This document shows, one piece after another, positions 10,001 to 19,261 of a DNA stretch of 64,000 nt. Made by a program: the position numbers and the translations under genes. The stretch spans positions 49,529,682 to 49,593,681 of the forward strand of contig NC_088300.1 in the NCBI RefSeq assembly GCF_032854445.1, written 5' to 3'. Under the pieces are notes generated by a model, which worked only from the letters and a program-made list of their open reading frames with translations, searched no databases and was not told the DNA's origin. The stretch is from Liolophura sinensis (Eukaryota > Mollusca > Polyplacophora > Chitonida > Chitonidae). The first letter of the stretch is position 1. Each line of letters begins with the position of its first letter.

Positions 10001-11147
10001 TTTGAAGCCGTGGAATTTTTCCTGTGTGAAGGAATGGACTACCTCATATAAAGACGCAGCGCACATGTTCTCCATTCGTCATGAACAACAATGAGAATAA
10101 TTTGCAATTAAAATACATCTGTTCACACAAAGTTAGTTGTTAAGTCCATATCAAAGGGGGAAAGTAGAACTAATTTATTAGCTCCAACCTTCTTCTTTAT
10201 CCTCAAATTCCTCTTCCTGATGAAGGTCCTCCACACTCTCCTCCAAATAAATATCAACGGTCTCTGAAACCAGGCCACAGTGTGTTACAGTCGCCTACTG
10301 TCTAAACACTAATCGTTACACACTAACTAAAGTGTTCTGAAATAACAGAACAAGTCTGTCATGCATAACATATAACAGTTTATAGCAATAACATAATCTA
10401 TTCTGCCAATTTAAGTTTTTAGGGTGTAGACCCTCATATGACGCTTAAGCACGTCGGCACCAATACGGTTAACTTATCGGATGCTGTATGCGTGGTGTTT
10501 CCATAGAGTTTTGGCCTTGTATGCCTGACCACCGATAAACCACACAGAAAGTGAGGCATCAGTGAGGGAGGCGAAAAACGGAAAAAGCCATTAAAGTAAA
10601 TAAATACTGAGGCACCTATAGTGTAGGAAGGCTACATCAGCCCTTTAAAGCATAGCCGAATTCTTATTATGCTAAACTCTCTGCTGTTCTCAGAATCTGT
10701 AAACCATATACCGTGAGTTACATAAGAGAAATATTCCTGAACAAGGCATAAAAATTCACCTCAATAAGTGATGGGATGTGCAAGAAGACTCGCTATTACC
10801 AAGATGACAGGAGACATGATAGAGAATGATTCAGTAAATAGAAAAAACACTTACCAACCATAGGGATGACGTCATCATAAGAAACGTCTGGAAAAAAACT
10901 CCTTCTTATTGGTGAGGGAATTACCAGAATTTTCTTGATCAATAACTGTTGTACAATATTGTTACAGTTCTAAACATTACACAATACTTTAACGTGAACT
11001 TGCATTTCATCCTGATTATCTGGATACCGACAGTGAAAGAATGAATATATTTTTTGAATCGTGTATTCAAGCTGTACATTTTGATCTGACGCCACGTGAC
11101 TTACCCAAATCTGGATCGTGCAGGAAGAACACAATCTCGCTCGACAT
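6914..11147 (-). CDS. Micro-exon acidic repeat gene, copy 2
   Basis: I do not recognise the product. Predicted exons in transcription order are 11,105-11,147, 10,855-10,887, 10,189-10,263, 9,876-9,926, 9,485-9,538, 9,293-9,358, 8,741-8,797, 8,541-8,594, 8,186-8,239, 7,930-7,980, 7,730-7,789, 7,550-7,617 and a last exon up to 7,057. All but the last two are phase 1 and interchangeable without breaking the frame. The product would be about 260 residues, very acidic, without a signal peptide or membrane segment. Its centre is a run of one-exon modules of the form E-L-K-x-E-I-x-K-D-E-P-V-M-T-D-E-N-K. A dead module lies at 8,367-8,424. It resembles in design, not in sequence, other micro-exon genes in which symmetric exons can be skipped freely. 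A cytosolic or nuclear location is suggested only by the lack of a signal peptide. Confidence 0.68.
7550..7617 (-). CDS. Copy 2, exon J, frame-switching (68 nt)
   Basis: A CTTTTCAG acceptor and a strong GTAAGTG donor. It reads EISNSINVIEVKEKKRS, then FSNFSM. It is the only internal exon whose length is not a multiple of three, so including or skipping it changes the frame of the last exon. Confidence 0.58.
7730..7789 (-). CDS. Copy 2, exon I
   Basis: A 60-nt symmetric exon, TTCTTCAG acceptor and GTGAGT donor, reading EMTREIINELKDK then VDSRENL. Its end matches that of exon 9,293-9,358 (SQENL), so the two form a second module subtype. Confidence 0.66.
7930..7980 (-). CDS. Copy 2, exon H (repeat module)
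   Basis: A 51-nt exon with a TTTCTAG acceptor and a GTAAGC donor, reading ELKETLKDELVMTDQNK. It has lost one codon relative to the neighbouring modules. Confidence 0.7.
8186..8239 (-). CDS. Copy 2, exon G (repeat module)
   Basis: A 54-nt exon, TTTTTAG acceptor and GTAACG donor (weaker than in its neighbours), reading ELKRETPKDERIMADENE. Confidence 0.66.
8367..8424 (-). pseudogene. Dead module exon F, both splice sites lost
   Basis: The coding sense is intact (LKKEILKDEPVMSDENEDK), but the acceptor that reads TTTAGAA in the sister exons is TTTAAA here, and the donor AAAG-GTAAG has lost a G and reads AAAGTACC. The nearest cryptic acceptor leads to an in-frame TGA. This is an exon killed by splice-site mutation while its reading frame still looks fresh. 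Confidence 0.65.
8541..8594 (-). CDS. Copy 2, exon E (repeat module)
   Basis: A 54-nt exon with a TTTTAG acceptor and a GTAAGG donor, reading ELKEEIPKDEPVTTTETK. It is close to the consensus of the array. Confidence 0.72.
8741..8797 (-). CDS. Copy 2, exon D (repeat module)
   Basis: A 57-nt exon with a TTTTTAG acceptor and a GTAAGG donor, reading ELKQEILQLDDPVMTDESK. It carries one extra codon compared with exon E. Confidence 0.72.
8800..9290. other. Large intron between modules C and D
   Basis: About 490 bases without a module exon, the longest gap inside the D-H array region. Nothing further recognised. Confidence 0.4.
9293..9358 (-). CDS. Copy 2, exon C
   Basis: A 66-nt symmetric exon, CTTTTTTTCAG acceptor and strong GTAAGTTG donor, reading EIPKETACEPLVPV and ending SQENL. 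It shares its end with exon I. Overlapping ORFs in other frames here are shadows. Confidence 0.68.
9485..9538 (-). CDS. Copy 2, exon B
   Basis: A 54-nt symmetric exon, TTTTTAG acceptor and GTAGGG donor, reading EVKTERPNDVVILTHENK. It is homologous to exon 131-187 of copy 1 and more distantly to modules D-H. Confidence 0.7.
9876..9926 (-). CDS. Copy 2, exon A
   Basis: A 51-nt symmetric exon, CATTTAG acceptor and GTATGT donor, reading DAMCEVSDVRVKNDEIP. The counterpart is 518-571 in copy 1. Confidence 0.64.
10189..10263 (-). CDS. Copy 2, third exon (acidic)
   Basis: A GTTTCAG acceptor, then ETVDIYLEESVEDLHQ followed by a Glu/Asp/Lys run. The phase-1 donor would be GTTGGA, which is weak. If unspliced, the frame reads G-W-S and stops at TAA two bases before AATTAG. 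A short isoform ending here is therefore possible. Confidence 0.6.
10716..10770 (+). repeat. Eroded SINE tail in intron of copy 2
   Basis: It resembles the common SINE 3' end (GAAATATTC, TGA, GGC-TAAAA, then CAATAA) but is heavily mutated. Confidence 0.35.
10855..10887 (-). CDS. Copy 2, second exon (33 nt)
   Basis: A TTTTTTTCCAG acceptor and a GTAAGTG donor around 11 codons reading DVSYDDVIPMV, identical at protein level to copy 1. It too contains TGACGTCA. Confidence 0.72.
11105..11147 (-). CDS. Copy 2, first coding exon (start codon)
   Basis: ATG at 11,147-11,145 opens MSSEIVFFLHDPDL and splices at GTAAGTCACG. The same 43 nt occur in copy 1 with only synonymous differences, which fixes the start. 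Confidence 0.73.
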
Positions 11148-11159
11148 CTTCGCTTTACC

Positions 11160-12740
11160 ACAAATCAGCTGTAATAAAACAACGTGCTTTTATCATTTAG
11201 TTACAATGGTATTGTAAAAACCAAAAACTAGCAGGACAAATGTCCAGCCATTTCAGTAAAACAGAATTCCAAAGCTTAAACCGCGTCCTTGTTCTCATGC
11301 ACTGTGACCAATGTTTGCCCTGAGGGTATAAATGTATGTATGTATATCAATAAATAAATAAATACATTTTTTTGAGGTTATACACTCAAAAAAATAATCT
11401 GTTAATTTTAACAGAAAGTATGTTGTATGAATGATGCTAGAATGTAATCTAATATTGTGTCATATTCAACATACCCAGTGAGGAAGAGAATCTTTATGTT
11501 GACTCAATAGAATATATGTGTTATATTTAACAAGTAATCTGCTATAATAGCAGAATACATTCTCGCCATACTCAGACAACAGGAGATTTTTGGTAAAAAA
11601 AAATCAATATTGATTTCGCTGATCAAATCAAATTTTCTGTATTTATGAAGAATAGCTTGACTTTGTGTCTTTCGGTAAATATCAGAGTGGTATCTGTACT
11701 ATTTGTAGTGTTAAAATGATTCTAAAGTTTTAGACAATTTACAATACTACTCGCTTTGCCAATGTTGAACGGCAATACTTACACAACCGAGGCGAATATT
11801 TTGTGAAAGGTCATTATTAGGGCTACTGTAAAATAATAGCAAAAGTTTGTGTTCATTTGCGCTGATTGATTTTTTTGCTAAAATTCCCCGGTATATGCCC
11901 TATATACTAGTATATATATATATAATTGTAATTTCTATATAAGCGTAAGGCTCTAATATATGGACACACAGGCTTGAGTCATTCGACAAAACTAAAACTG
12001 AACTATAGATATGACATTGGGCGGTGTTTTTCATTGGGTCAGGTCCTATTTCTTTCACCCGTAAACATGCCCGCCCTCTTATAAAATAAATATTCTTTGG
12101 TATCACATGAATTAACCCCAAAATAACATATTTCCCAAAGCAGATACACATAGGTAGCACATGTTATTGACCACGAATACTCTATGAACGTTCAAACGTG
12201 ATCTCTTCTGGTGTCATCGCTGTCTAATGCATGGGCTTTTGCCGGTTATGTCGTGATAACTGACATTCTGGCTTTCTCTTTGCTTTAACGACATGCATGA
12301 AAATGAGGGTATTAAACCAATTATCATGCTTAAAATAAAGCAAAATTTTGGTAGCCGATATATATAAATACATACAATGGTAATGTATTTTAAGTTGTCT
12401 CCCATCTCTCACTCGAACAATATTTACGGAATTAAACTTTCATTGTGCAGCATTATGTGTTTATACAAATTCAAGCTGGGCTATATATATTCTTTCTCTA
12501 CTTCAAAACGATATGGAAAACCTTGAGCATCTCGGAAATAATAGCTATCGACTGTACACTTTGAGCAGGTGTTACAAAAGTATACCCCGGGGTATGACTT
12601 GTTTAAGTCATTTAATAAAAACAAAAACTGTACCATAAAAGTCTTAATATAAATTGCCATACTCGGTGGTGATTTGTGGTTTAAAACTGTTGAACTGTCG
12701 TTGTCATCATCAATTATGTAAATGTCACTTCATAGAGAAC
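11160..12740. other. AT-rich region upstream of copy 2
   Basis: No coding exon recognised. It holds short perfect palindromes such as TCTGTTAA-TT-TTAACAGA at 11,398-11,415 and a TCTGCTA/TAGCAGA hairpin near 11,550, suggesting remnants of an AT-rich non-autonomous transposon around 11,380-11,580. Confidence 0.4.
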
Positions 12741-12754
12741 TCTTTGTTGTTTTA
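12741..12754 (+). repeat. Target-site duplication, left
   Basis: TCTTTGTTGTTTTA, repeated exactly at 13,008-13,021 on the other side of the SINE. Confidence 0.8.
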
Positions 12755-13007
12755 CTCAGTTGGTTAGCGCGCTAGCGCAGCGTAGTGACCTAGGAGTCTC
12801 TCACCAATGCGGTCGCTGTGAGTTCAAGTCCAGCTTATGCTGGCTTCCTCTCCAGTCGCACGTGGGAAGGTCTGCCAGTAACCTGCGGATGATCGTGGGT
12901 TTCCCCCGGGCTCTGCCCGATTTCCTCCCACCATAATGCTGGCCACCGTCGCATATGTGAAATATTCTTGAGTACGGCGTAAAACACCAATCAAATAAAT
13001 AAATAAA
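12755..13007 (+). mobile_element. Full-length tRNA-derived SINE
   Basis: The head reads CTCAGTTGGTTAGCGCGCTAG (A-box side) and GAGTTCAAGTCC (B-box side), as in a tRNA promoter for RNA polymerase III. The body runs through CCTGCGGATGATCGTGGG and GAAATATTCTTGAGTACGGC to a tail of ATCAAATAAATAAATAAAT. A perfect 14-base direct repeat, TCTTTGTTGTTTTA, flanks it at 12,741-12,754 and 13,008-13,021, the mark of target-primed insertion. It lies between the start exon of copy 2 and its candidate 5' exon near 13.4 kb. Confidence 0.85.
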
Positions 13008-13021
13008 TCTTTGTTGTTTTA
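13008..13021 (+). repeat. Target-site duplication, right
   Basis: Exact copy of 12,741-12,754 directly after the SINE tail. Confidence 0.8.
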
Positions 13022-13394
13022 GCTGTGACTGACGGGCTAAGTTTATACACTATAGGCGATCGTTTCGTCTGTCTGTATGTTGGGCGGTAAAAGTTTTGAT
13101 ATCGGATCTTTTAACCTTGGTCTCCTATGTTTTAACATTGTCCTTCAAGTTAAGGGAGGGCCTGAGAGTAAGGCGACATCAACTTTTTGCAGGATGTCTC
13201 AGTGTTGCGAATTTGCGATTGTTTATAAACGTATTTTGAGGCCTTCGATCTTTACCTTATTTGACGTGACAACAATAAGAGAATACCAACGTTTACATAG
13301 GCCCACGGTTAAAACAATGGATTGCTTCACGTTCATCGATCACGGAAAAGCAGTTAACAGTTACATAAAGGGTTACATGAAGTCTAAAGCTACT

Positions 13395-13428
13395 TACCGA
13401 TCTCTGGTGGACTATGTATTTTCTTGCA
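13395..13428 (-). other. Candidate short 5' exon upstream of copy 2
   Basis: Minus strand CCACCAGAGATCG followed by a GTAAGTAGC donor. It is homologous to the blocks at 2,301-2,333 and 2,779-2,812. The acceptor side reads ACTGCAAG rather than TCAG, so splicing in this copy is less certain. An ORF of 126 codons (+) crosses it, but I do not think that is coding. Confidence 0.3.
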
Positions 13429-13499
13429 GTAAGTCCAATATCCACTTCAGCTCATAAACTATATGATGGATAAACTGATACCAGTACCAAAACGTTCTA

Positions 13500-15230
13500 C
13501 TATGTACATGCCGACCTTTTTTCTTATGACCATCACAGATAACCTTCTAAGGTGCGGCGAGAAGAGCTGTGTTCTTTTTCGTGTTGTTGAAAGGGCGGTG
13601 ATTTCCACCTGTAGGGCTTTGTTCGACTTCCTTCACCTACGAATTTGTCCGCCCTTGTGTAACGGCGTAAACTTCCAGTGAATAATACTTTGTGGAGATG
13701 TATTGACACTTTGTCAGGAATTTTAGCTACGTAAAATCTAGACCCTCTGAAAAATTTAAGTATGACTTTCTTGTCCAAGGCAATAACAGGGGAAATATTA
13801 AGTGCTCTGCCATATTGTGAAATTCATATATAGTTTACATTAACAAAGAAGAGTTGTCTCCCCTACATTGGCTTTCCAGAACGAATGAAACGCTTTGTTT
13901 TGTTTCTTAATGTTCAGATTAGAATGTGTAATAACACAAAATAGTATTTAAAAATGTCATCTTTCGCTTTGCGTTGTAAAAATGGCTTGAGAGAACAGAT
14001 TTCTTAAGGCCCCAGTGGTTAGTCCGAAATTAAGTAGGTTGCAGCGGTGTGAACAACGATGATACCTGTTTTAAACGAACTCTGTTGGTGGACAGGCAGA
14101 AAGGGTGTGGGGAACAGATCGAATGGGAGCGGGGGTAGGGGCGCGGAGGGTTGGTGGCGTTGGGGTTGCTAAGCTGACCAGGAGGGGCAGTGCAGTGTCT
14201 CAGTATATGTCAGCTTGCCCACACTGTGTAAACACGTACATGTATATAGAGCTAAAGCAGCCAGCCGACAGCCAGTGATCAACAGATATAAAAATATCCC
14301 CAAACTTAAAACTTCAGACAAACATTTTTGGGCATAATTTTCTTCATTTGACACAGAAACATCACATTTATTTTAGAGGTCCTTTTTATCTATCCTTTTA
14401 CTGATGCTCTATTCACTTTTGTTTGTCGATAAATGTTCACTGATCTTGCATGTTCTGCCCGCTGCAAAGAAAGAAATCTTAAACAAAGATACAATATAAC
14501 TCTAAAATGGGATAATTGTTTGGTTGATTGATTGATTGATTGAATGGTTGGTCGTGTACTCAAGAATGCTTCACTTATATGACAGGTGCACCGGGTTGGT
14601 ATGTAAGCTTCTATGGGCCAAACGGTGACAAACGGTGTTGCTCAAAGTGTTGAAATCCATTTAACGCAGTCGAATGCAATCCCTGTCTGTTAATTTGCGT
14701 TGATTATTCTTGCCATTGTGACCGAAGATCGCCATCTAAATTACTGAAAACAGAGTAAAAACAGCCTTGTTCAATCAATAGATCAAGACAGCCATAGGCA
14801 AGAAAGGGTAATTTTTAATGACTTGTCTTGGAGGGGAGATAATCCTGCATGTCTGGTCTTTTACACCTCATGCACTACATGATACATCGGTAATGTAAAG
14901 GTCAGTTGTAAATTCGTGGTCACAGGACAATAAACACCCATATTTTTGTCCAGGGTTAACTAGAAATAAAAACAACAATAATAATAATAATACACAGATT
15001 ACTCTTCCACCTGCGGATGAGCCAGGAAAACTATTATTGATCGTTGTTTGACACAGTGTTCAGTTTGTCACTTATACTATCCTATCTTTGACAAGTAACT
15101 AACTCTGATTTTTTCGCATGACGTACGGACATGCACAATATAATCGGTCGGAGAAACGTTGGTCTTTAAAGAAGACTGAGTAAACCGTCGCACTTGTCAC
15201 AAAGGGGACCCATTTAATGTCATGAAAGTT
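13500..15230. other. Intergenic DNA
   Basis: No gene supported. It includes a G-rich patch (about 14,095-14,165), a short GATT repeat at 14,523-14,543 followed by an eroded SINE tail on the minus strand (to about 14,590), and AATAAT runs near 14,980. Confidence 0.45.
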
Positions 15231-15232
15231 TG

Positions 15233-15270
15233 TTTACGGCCACGAAACCCTAAGATTTCGTGGCCGTAAA
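15233..15270. repeat. Perfect 15-bp hairpin
   Basis: TTTACGGCCACGAAA at 15,233-15,247 and its exact reverse complement at 15,256-15,270, with an 8-base loop. There is no T-run after it and no gene ends here. It may be the joined ends of a small transposon. Confidence 0.75.
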
Positions 15271-16090
15271 TGCTGCCGTCGGTTAGACTTACACTATAAT
15301 CGTCTTAGAGTTCTAAATATATTGAGGCTGTGCACGGTTGAGAAACACGATGTCGCTAATCAAGGTGATCAACGATATCACAGCTTGACAGGTTAATTGT
15401 CCTGAAATAAACGTCTGAGGAGGCCGATGTTATTTTAGTATACACAATCGCCAAAGCAGGCTAGCTACGATTGGATTGATGGGAACAAGTAGGATTACGC
15501 TAATCCTAAAGAGATTACAGACAGGTGTTGTTGAAACTAAACCCTGGAAACAAAACTATGTGTTGCCAAGATGGAAGAGCTAATATGATCATTCAGCCCA
15601 CTTACTGGTCGTCACACTTTAATGTCCTCACGCAAGACATTTGGGGGGGGGGCATGGACTCAGTCTGAATGCTCTGAAGGGAAAGGCATGTTAGGATCTG
15701 AGTTAACACCTTGCACCTGTATTTATTAATCCAGTCCACTGACACGTAATGAAAAAGAGGTTGGCGTTGGTCAAAAAGAATTCACTATATAGTGGATGGA
15801 CGGACAGATACTGAAATGTATTTATATGTTGATTGTCTAACGCCATACTGAAGAAATGTGTCCTCATACGTGGCCTTTATTTTAAGTTGTTTTTTGGGGG
15901 GGGAGGGGGGGGGGGTAGAGTGCCCTGTGTACACCACCGACCTCTCACCAGCTTTCCCACGTGTGATGTACAGTTTATGACATATACAAACCTCGGAACC
16001 ATGAGGACAGCGGGACCTTGACAACATATACAAACATACTGATACAAATCTCGAAACACAGGAAACGTCACGACATATAGGCCAAAAACC
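15270..16090. other. Intergenic DNA with G tracts
   Basis: G runs occur at about 15,641-15,651 and 15,896-15,916. ORFs over the second are low-complexity artefacts. The last 100 bases contain diverged units of the following minisatellite. Confidence 0.45.
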
Positions 16091-16094
16091 CGGA

Positions 16095-16290
16095 TTCATG
16101 AGGACATATACAAATCCCGGAACCATGAGGACATATACAAATCCCGGAACCATGAGGGCATATACAAATCCCGGAACCATGAGGACATATACAAATCCCG
16201 GAAACATGAGGACATACACAAATCTCGGAACCATGAGGACATATACAAATCCCGGGACCATGAGGACATATACAAATCCCCGGACCACGT
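16095..16290. repeat. Minisatellite, 27-bp unit, about 7-8 copies
   Basis: The unit contains CATGAGGACATATACAAATC plus about seven further bases (CCGGAAC). Because 27 is divisible by three and the unit lacks stops, it gives a nine-residue repeat ORF on each strand (M-R-T-Y-T-N-P-G-T on plus). I treat these as artefacts. Confidence 0.85.
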
Positions 16291-16299
16291 TTGAATGAA

Positions 16300-17740
16300 A
16301 CTTTATCACATTGATTTGTTTATGTATTGATTAATAGATTTGTTAATTACTGCATCTATTTTCAAGACTGTTTTATAACCCCATACCCAATGCCCTTACA
16401 CACGTTTATGGATGGAAGAAAAACGTCAACAGCAGAAGTCGAACAAGCAAGAACGAAATATGGGCACGAGACATTCATGACTAACGGCTTACTGGCTTAT
16501 ACCAAATGCCTTATAAGGCAATAACATCATACCGCACTTTGTGTTCTATAACATGACATTTAATGCCGATGCGAAATTTGATATACATGTAACATAATGT
16601 AAGAAATTAAAGGAGTAGCAGTAGTTAACCACTGTTAGGTGACGTATTTTTTAACGCCACGACCAAAAAGCGTAAATACTGAATCTCGTGGTAAAAAAAC
16701 ACACACTTGTATCAGCTAGCAATAAAACCTGAAACCAGCAAACTCATTAGGCATGAGCCAAAAACTGCTCTACTCTACCCAGAACAACATATTTTAATCT
16801 TCTGGGATGACTTCAGTTATTGGTGATCTGCGTGATGTAGGCGTTTTGCGGCCATTCCCATGCTATGTTTAAACTGATATGAATGACATTTGAGAAGAGC
16901 AATGAGCGAAGTGGCTTTCCAACTGCACAGACCGAAGTCACGTGCCAAGAGCCTTGTCACTGACAGCCGTGACAGTCATTAATGGAGAGTTACGCCATGT
17001 GTAGGGACAAAACTAGGTATCGTGAGATAACAAGATTAACAATCCCCTTATCCCCATAAATAGGCTAACGTTTCAAGAAAGCTGTCATAAAAACACTTTT
17101 GTCCGACACTCGCTCAGATGATCACCACGCCATTATGCGCAGGCTTTTCACGTTTCTAGTACCTTGGAGATGATGATCTCATGCCAGCCAGTGTATTTTA
17201 CCCATCCATGTGGTGAACTGTCAGTGAGGATACCGATTCATTAATGCCTATATTATTACATCAGTATATCAAAGGACCCTTGGAATGTCGTGCCACAATA
17301 TTTATTTATTTATTTATTTGACTGTTATTTATACATTATAGCTATCAGTTTTATGGCTCAAGGAAACAGGGGTTCGAGCGGGTTAACCAGTCGCGTTTGT
17401 CGAGTTACTGACGAACTTTCTTACACACGTGACGTACATGTACACATATCTATATCATATTCATAAAATATTCATATTCATGGAAGACAAATGTCACCAA
17501 GGCCGTTAGAACAATGGAAATCCACAAATCCACTGTCCAAGTCCAGGTTTGAAGCCACATCTGGTGTGTCTTATCGCCTTATACAATTCTTATTACAGCA
17601 ATGTTGTAATCACCGAAGTAATCTTATTGAATCGCCGATTCATTTATTGCATAGTTAAGACATGGTGTAAAATTAATATCGATTAAGTTTGTTACGCGTT
17701 CTCACAAGTGATTCTGCATAAACAAGTGGCATTCACTGCA
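16300..17740. other. Intergenic DNA, nothing recognised
   Basis: AT-rich. Near 16,650-16,710 short pieces resemble the CACGA/TCGTGG ends of the hairpin at 15.25 kb. No coding signal found. Confidence 0.4.
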
Positions 17741-19115
17741 TTAATAGAAGACATGTACTATCGACTGTAGCATTCGAAAAATTGCATCTTCTGAACGCTG
17801 CCGTTAAACTAGATTCGTTTTATTTCCATGCCACTTGTCCCATTCGACAAGTCGATACGACAAATCGTATCGTGTGTACGCCGCTTAACGAAATGAATCC
17901 GAATGTTGTTGAGTGGAAGTGTTCAGTAGGCAGTTGTTTTGAAATGAATCCGATTGACTGAGCAGTTGTATTGAAGTAAAGGTAAATGGTGTTCTTTGAA
18001 ATTTGCAGTATTCTATCAGTTGCATTGATGTGAAGCCGAAATTCGTGAAACCTGACCAGAAACAGAAAGAAAATAAGAAAACAATGGAAGAACAGTCGAT
18101 AATTGCCGTTTACAATGACATAAATTAACAAAACCAACCATTCCCCACTCATTCACATATGTACTTTTAAAGTCAGTGTTACATTATATAAGATATTCCA
18201 TTAGGCATAATGCAAGGGTGTACCCAGACATCAGCAAACAGTCCTCTACATCTGAAATCTCCTGCGGGACATTCAAGCAACTTCCGCACACGAGAACGAA
18301 CCCACATTGTATTTTATTATCAGTCTTTCTTCATTTGTTTTCCGCGTTGTTGAAAAAGGCGAAGAAATAGCCCAGGGATATTACCAGATATTTTTACTCC
18401 AGTTCTTGTTCTGAGATTTCACGAAGGTCTCATGAAAATTGCTGATTGCTGTTTGGCTCAAGGGGGGAATATCCCACACCTACGTAATGACAAAATAGGA
18501 TTTGCTCAAGGCGCCACTTGGGAAATTAACGATCCAAAGCTCTGAGAACAAATTCATGTAAACTGGTTTGGTATTTGGTGACAATATGAGTTGCAACATA
18601 ACAAAAGAGGTTTTTTTTTTATTCAATCCCAGCTTGTTTGCTTACTTTGTGTAGAAAGTGGCGAAAGTTAAGTTCACATTTACTTTATGCTCACCAGTTT
18701 ACCGAGTATGGTAATCAGCAAGATAAGTGTACCGTGTTACAGCTTTGTCAACGTATCATTGACAAACCTTTCTATCGATGGCGAAGCGAGACTGTATCTA
18801 ATGGACATAACTGCATGGGCTTTTGCGAAACACACAAAGCCAGGTTCATGTTAATCTGGAAAGTGTTGTAACCATTGGTATATTCACACACAATTTGGCA
18901 GATTTCGTCCGTTTTATGTAAATCTTTGTCACACCCGAAACTTTACACGAACTCGATCATAGATTTAGTTGGAAACCTTAAAAAAATACACCTGAACAAC
19001 TGAGGTGAATGCTTGGCTGATTGTAGCATAATTTGTTTGTCACACTTGTCTGTCGGCGGCATAATTCCGGGATACCATGAGGCATCGTCGTCAAATAGTT
19101 GGCAAAATATATAGA

Positions 19116-19261
19116 AGCATGAATACGGTGGCTGTGAGTCCGGCTTTGTCGTGATCGGGCTGGGTTCCCCAGAGTTCTGCCCGGTTTTTTCCTACCGTAC
19201 TGCTGGTCGCCGTTATATAAGTGAAACAATCTTGAGGACGGCGTAAAAAACAAATCAAATA
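19116..19261 (+). mobile_element. 5'-truncated SINE inside left arm
   Basis: It shares the SINE body (GGGTTCCCC, CTGCCCGGTTT, CCTACCGTACTGCTGG) and the tail GACGGCGTAAAA followed by CAAATCAAATAAATAAATAA. The right arm has the same element at 61,079-61,227, so it inserted before the duplication. Confidence 0.75.

Noticed and set aside
13077-13457. 126-codon plus-strand ORF
   Set aside because: It crosses the exon-like block shared with 2.3 and 2.8 kb, which has its splice signals on the other strand, and has no recognisable features.
15785-16309. 174-codon minus-strand ORF with F-V-Y-V-L-M repeats
   Set aside because: Produced by the 27-base minisatellite and a G-run.
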